Positions 60,401 to 64,000 of a stretch of DNA of 64,000 nt are shown here, piece by piece. A program made the position numbers and the translations under genes. Where the stretch lies: the NCBI GenBank assembly GCA_034008185.1, contig CM067081.1:30998806-31062805 (forward strand). Direction: 5' to 3'. The notes beneath the pieces were generated by a model, which was given only the letters and a program-made list of their open reading frames with translations, was not told the origin of the DNA and ran no database searches. Each line of letters starts with the position of its first letter. Position 1 is the first letter of the stretch. The stretch is from Gorsachius magnificus. Its lineage: Eukaryota; Chordata; Aves; Pelecaniformes; Ardeidae.

Positions 60401-62311
60401 TCTAGTGATATTTAACCGTTGGATTGTTATCCCCTCACAGCCAGATTAACACCATTAAATCTGTTGGAGAAGCTCCATCTCATTTCTTCTGGGTCAGCTG
60501 ACGCATGTCTCCTTTCTCAGGTTAAACAAATGCTAGCTGGTTTTAAACTTGGTTGTGTGTGTGTTTACAGCAAGTACAAAATAGGAGTATATACTGTATG
60601 AATGGCTGCAGAACAGGAGACAAAATTAGTATCTTCCCCATTTGAATACCCATTACTGAATGACTCATTTCCCTCATATTCTGTCCAGTCTGACCAGCTG
60701 AGGATTTCTTGTGCATTTTGAACCTTGGTTATTGTCAGATTCAGTAACAGGTAGACTTTGGAGGTAGTGATAGAATAGGTGATTTGCAAAATCAGCTTGG
60801 AGAAATGGCTTCCTCGTAGTTTGACTTGTTAGCCTTGATGGAGATGTATTTTAATGAGTGCTCAAGCCCCATTGCAAACTTGCTGATGTGGAATATAGTC
60901 AAAGCTCATCTGCATGAGGAGAAGGTGGTTAGAAGGTGGTCAGACAGGGTGCTAGGGTGACTTGTGGCCAGGTTTTCAGAGATGCAGTGAGGGATTCCTG
61001 GCCAGGTGCAGAGTGAGATTTCAGGTTTGCAATTCTCAGAATGTCCTAGTCCTTGCTTTTTCTTAGTCAACTACAGTGTAAGTCAGAAAGTTGATGAAAT
61101 TATGCAGACATTGTGTGTTTCTCAGGTAAGCTAAGCTCACCCTAGCCAGCAAATACTGTCTTTGCATGCAGCTTTTTGGCATCAGGGTTTCTTGCTTCTT
61201 TTTGTGCGCACAAATGTTAGATGCAAAGTCAGTGGTAGTGATTTCTCTGCACCAAAAATCTGACTTGCAGCCAGATATAGAAGGCTTTCCACATCAAGAG
61301 AGAATCCTGAAATGAGAGAGCCCTGCTAGGAGTCAGCAGGATCCTGTTAACCACTGTTTGTCAGGCGTGCAACAAGAACGTAGGCTGGTAATGGGTAGTG
61401 TTCATAGCACTGAATACACAGCAGTAAAGAGCAATCTTCTGGACAGGAAGAGACGTTTTAGGCAGTCAATGGGATGGCACCTTTGAGCATCATGAGCTGC
61501 TAGTGGCTGTTCAGAATCTGGCAGTACCCTCTTCCCATGCCCATTGCTGATAGGGGTATATGGCCCGCTATACTTATCTGCTCAGCGTAACCTATGTTTT
61601 GGTGGGCCCTGTAGCTGTGAGGTTCAGAGGAGTTTTGTATTGGTTCTTGTCCATCAAACCCAGACCACTTTTGGTGGTCTAAGTGACTTCTTAGACTTAT
61701 TAGGGCTAGCCGATACTCTTTTTATGGAAAGACATATAAATTGAAATTTTAAGAAATTGAAGGTATCGTCAAGGAGACAAGTATGATACCCAAAATGTTC
61801 AAATGGCAGAAACATGGAATCAGGGCTTACGTCACATTACAAAGTGAGGTAGAAGCATCTAGAATTCGTGATACTGAAATGATTAAACCAGAGGGTTTGC
61901 TGACAGGGTTCATAAAAGATCGTGGGATGTTGCTGAAGTGTATTTTCTAATTCCTAATGCTCCATCTTCTTCCTGGGTTGTCAGCTGGGTTTATTGTTTT
62001 CTCTTGCATCTTGAGCAGAATGATCTCTTCATGGATTTAATTAGGCAGCTAGCACATGTTTAATCTTTTTTTTGCCTTTTGATTATATCTTTCAAGAAAT
62101 AGGAAAAAAAAAATCTGATTTCATTTGAGCCATGTAATATTATACCAAAAAAGCTTGCTGTGGTTGAATATAGACTAGCTCTCTAGGGACTTGATTTGTC
62201 GTTTTTTCATGGCACCCTGTGAATGTATGCAAATTGCAGTTATTGTTCCCATTTTATAGGTGGAATAACAGGACTTTTTTCCTCACTTCACAGGGAGGTG
62301 CTTATAAATAC

Positions 62312-62330
62312 ATCATAGAATCATAGAATG
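62312..62330 (-). mobile_element. CR1 3'-terminal stub in KPNA3 intron 1
   Basis: CATCATAGAATCATAGAATG is the reverse complement of the CR1 terminal repeat. The sequence beyond it no longer matches CR1, so only the tail survives or was ever inserted. Confidence 0.7.
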
Positions 62331-63622
62331 ATTGTCTGAGGTACTTTTGATATTACGGTTGAAGACTGTTTAAGTGTCTGAAAAGGGAGTGTCTTTGTTC
62401 AAACATAGATTGCACAAGAAGGTATCTGGCTAGTATTTAGCCTAGTAGGTTTTTTTTTCTTTTTTCTTCCTAGGGGAAACTAGTATAAATATTGGAAAGC
62501 TTAAGAATGTCTGGTCTTCTGTGGCATTTGCCCCAGAAGTCTGAGGCCTTTCTGATCAAACACTTCATTTTGTAATTAGATTCTTGAAAGTGGTTATCTA
62601 CAATTTTATAAAAGCTTTTACATTTAAAAGAATGTATTTAAGTATTTATTTTCCCTTTCCAATTTTAATTTTGCTCCGCTGTTTTCTGTTTTCATGTCCT
62701 GTACACAAGTGAAGACAATATTTTGGTAATAGGCATTGAAAGTGGTGGATTTTGTTTCTGGTAACATCTGTTAGAAAAAACTGAACCTGTTACCTCTGAA
62801 TTGGGGTCTTTGAGAATATAGAGGAGGAAACAGGCCCTGCTCTTTGGCAGTGGCAATCAGCAGTTCTGCTTGAATAGACAGGTCTGTGTACTTTCCCTCC
62901 TTGGTAAGGGAATGGGAGGGGCGCTCGCTTAGAAATCCTAGAAGAGGACAGAGGTGGTGACGTGTCTTGAGAGAGACCAAGGAGTTGTGTAGGTGCTTCA
63001 CTTGTTCTCCCTCAAGGACAGGATAAACTTCTAGGAGATTCTAAAGCATCTGCTATACTGTTCAGGCAACACAGGAAAATAACAAACATCTTTCTAGTGT
63101 TCACACATCTGAATGGAAATTTGTGTACAGGCAAACGCACATTCCTGTAACATAAAACTGTACCAAATTTCAAATCCTTGTACGTATTTAGTGTGTCAAG
63201 TGTGCTTAATCTTCTACCTTTTTAAAAAAGTGTGAATAGGAATCACTTGTAATTAGGCTGTCTTGGTTATCTACTGTTCTTGGTGCTTATTTGGCATATC
63301 CCAGTATTCAGATACAGCAGAGCTGGCATCACTATAAAATTAAGTATGCCCTTCTGTTTCCAAAAAGTACAAGGAAAAGAAGAAAGACTTGATACAGGTA
63401 TCCTTCAGATCAGTAGTTTCTTCTGGGCTGTAGCATAAATGACCAAACTCCACAGTTAAGTTCTTCAAGGTGGGCCCTTGTCAAAGTGGAGATAGCAGTG
63501 ACTGCCTTGCCACTGCTCTTTGGAACACTGCACGGACAGGTTCCTCACCCTGTTAGGACCACAGGACAAAACTAATACTTTGAATTAGATGGTGATCCTT
63601 GCTGCCTGCCTGCTGGTCTGTG

Positions 63623-63654
63623 CAGTCCAACTGTTGCACAGTCCAACTGTTGCA
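63623..63654 (+). repeat. 16-bp tandem duplication with short palindrome
   Basis: CAGTCCAACTGTTGCA is present twice in a row at 63623-63638 and 63639-63654. The end of the second copy with the next bases forms CAACTGTTGCACAGTTG, a 7-bp stem. Confidence 0.88.
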
Positions 63655-64000
63655 CAGTTGTTGAGTTAGCTTGGGGTGCTGTGGGATTACCTGGGAGCTT
63701 CAGTTTGACTTCAGGTGGAGCCCATATGCCTGTGTTGCAGTCTTTGGTCTGATATCAGTAAAGGGGTGATTAACAGTGCTAAGATCTACATCTGAGTGGA
63801 AGTGCTGTAAAATTTTGGCTAGGTATAATGCCCTTGACTCACACAACAGCAGTAACTGGAAACCTGCTAGATTCTGTCTTCCTTCCCCCACTTGAGGTTT
63901 GATGTTGAATAGAGAATTCCAGCTCTTCTTTTATTCTGTATTAAAACAGCAGATAACATGTTGATTGTATTCTGGACCGCTTTGTGTCCTTCAGTATTGG

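Larger units (their letters stand above)
53993..64000 (+). other. KPNA3 intron 1 (5' part, runs off the window)
   Basis: About 10 kb with no further exon of the importin-beta-binding domain recognised; the large first intron fits the family's gene structure. It falls from GC-rich CpG island to AT-rich sequence after about 54.5 kb. A CR1 stub (62312-62330), TA-type simple sequence near 60060 and a short tandem repeat at 63623-63654 are the only repeats noticed. Confidence 0.65.

Overview
This is a 64 kb piece of vertebrate nuclear DNA, almost certainly from a bird. The evidence is a spliced five-exon gene with GT/AG introns, two CpG islands, many 5'-truncated CR1 LINEs with the typical ATTCTATG-type 3' end, and two ERV-type LTR families that I recognise from avian genomes. 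No prokaryotic gene structure is present. Most open reading frames in the window are chance ORFs in repeats, CpG islands or simple sequence.

Layout. 1-7 kb: non-coding flank with two CR1 pieces on the minus strand (3837-3897; 6115-6803). 7.06-16.5 kb: SPRYD7, complete on the plus strand. It has five coding exons totalling 591 nt (196 aa), a CpG-island promoter with NRF1- and YY1-like motifs, and a poly(A) signal at 16477. Intron 2 holds a CR1, an old amniote CR1/L3-type LINE remnant and a solo LTR. 16.5-53.2 kb: about 37 kb with no convincing gene. It holds a truncated LTR fused to a long but dead CR1 (17817-22474, with GDSL-esterase, endonuclease and reverse-transcriptase remnants), further CR1 3' ends, a 280-bp TTTTC array, a full solo LTR (44150-45157) and a 384-bp-arm inverted duplication (50980-51980). 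53.3-64 kb: a CpG island with the first coding exon of KPNA3 (importin alpha-4) and about 10 kb of its first intron, running off the window.

The order SPRYD7 then KPNA3 on one strand matches the human 13q14 neighbourhood, which supports both calls. SPRYD7 is a small SPRY-domain protein; KPNA3 is a nuclear import adaptor. Nothing suggests that they act together beyond old synteny.

The items most worth a second look are: the large inverted duplication; a direct LTR/CR1 junction; a KPNA3 first exon whose conserved pieces lie in different frames; an in-frame upstream ATG that would add 59 residues to SPRYD7; and copy-number change of about 45-bp units inside an LTR family. I did not find a wholly new biological system.
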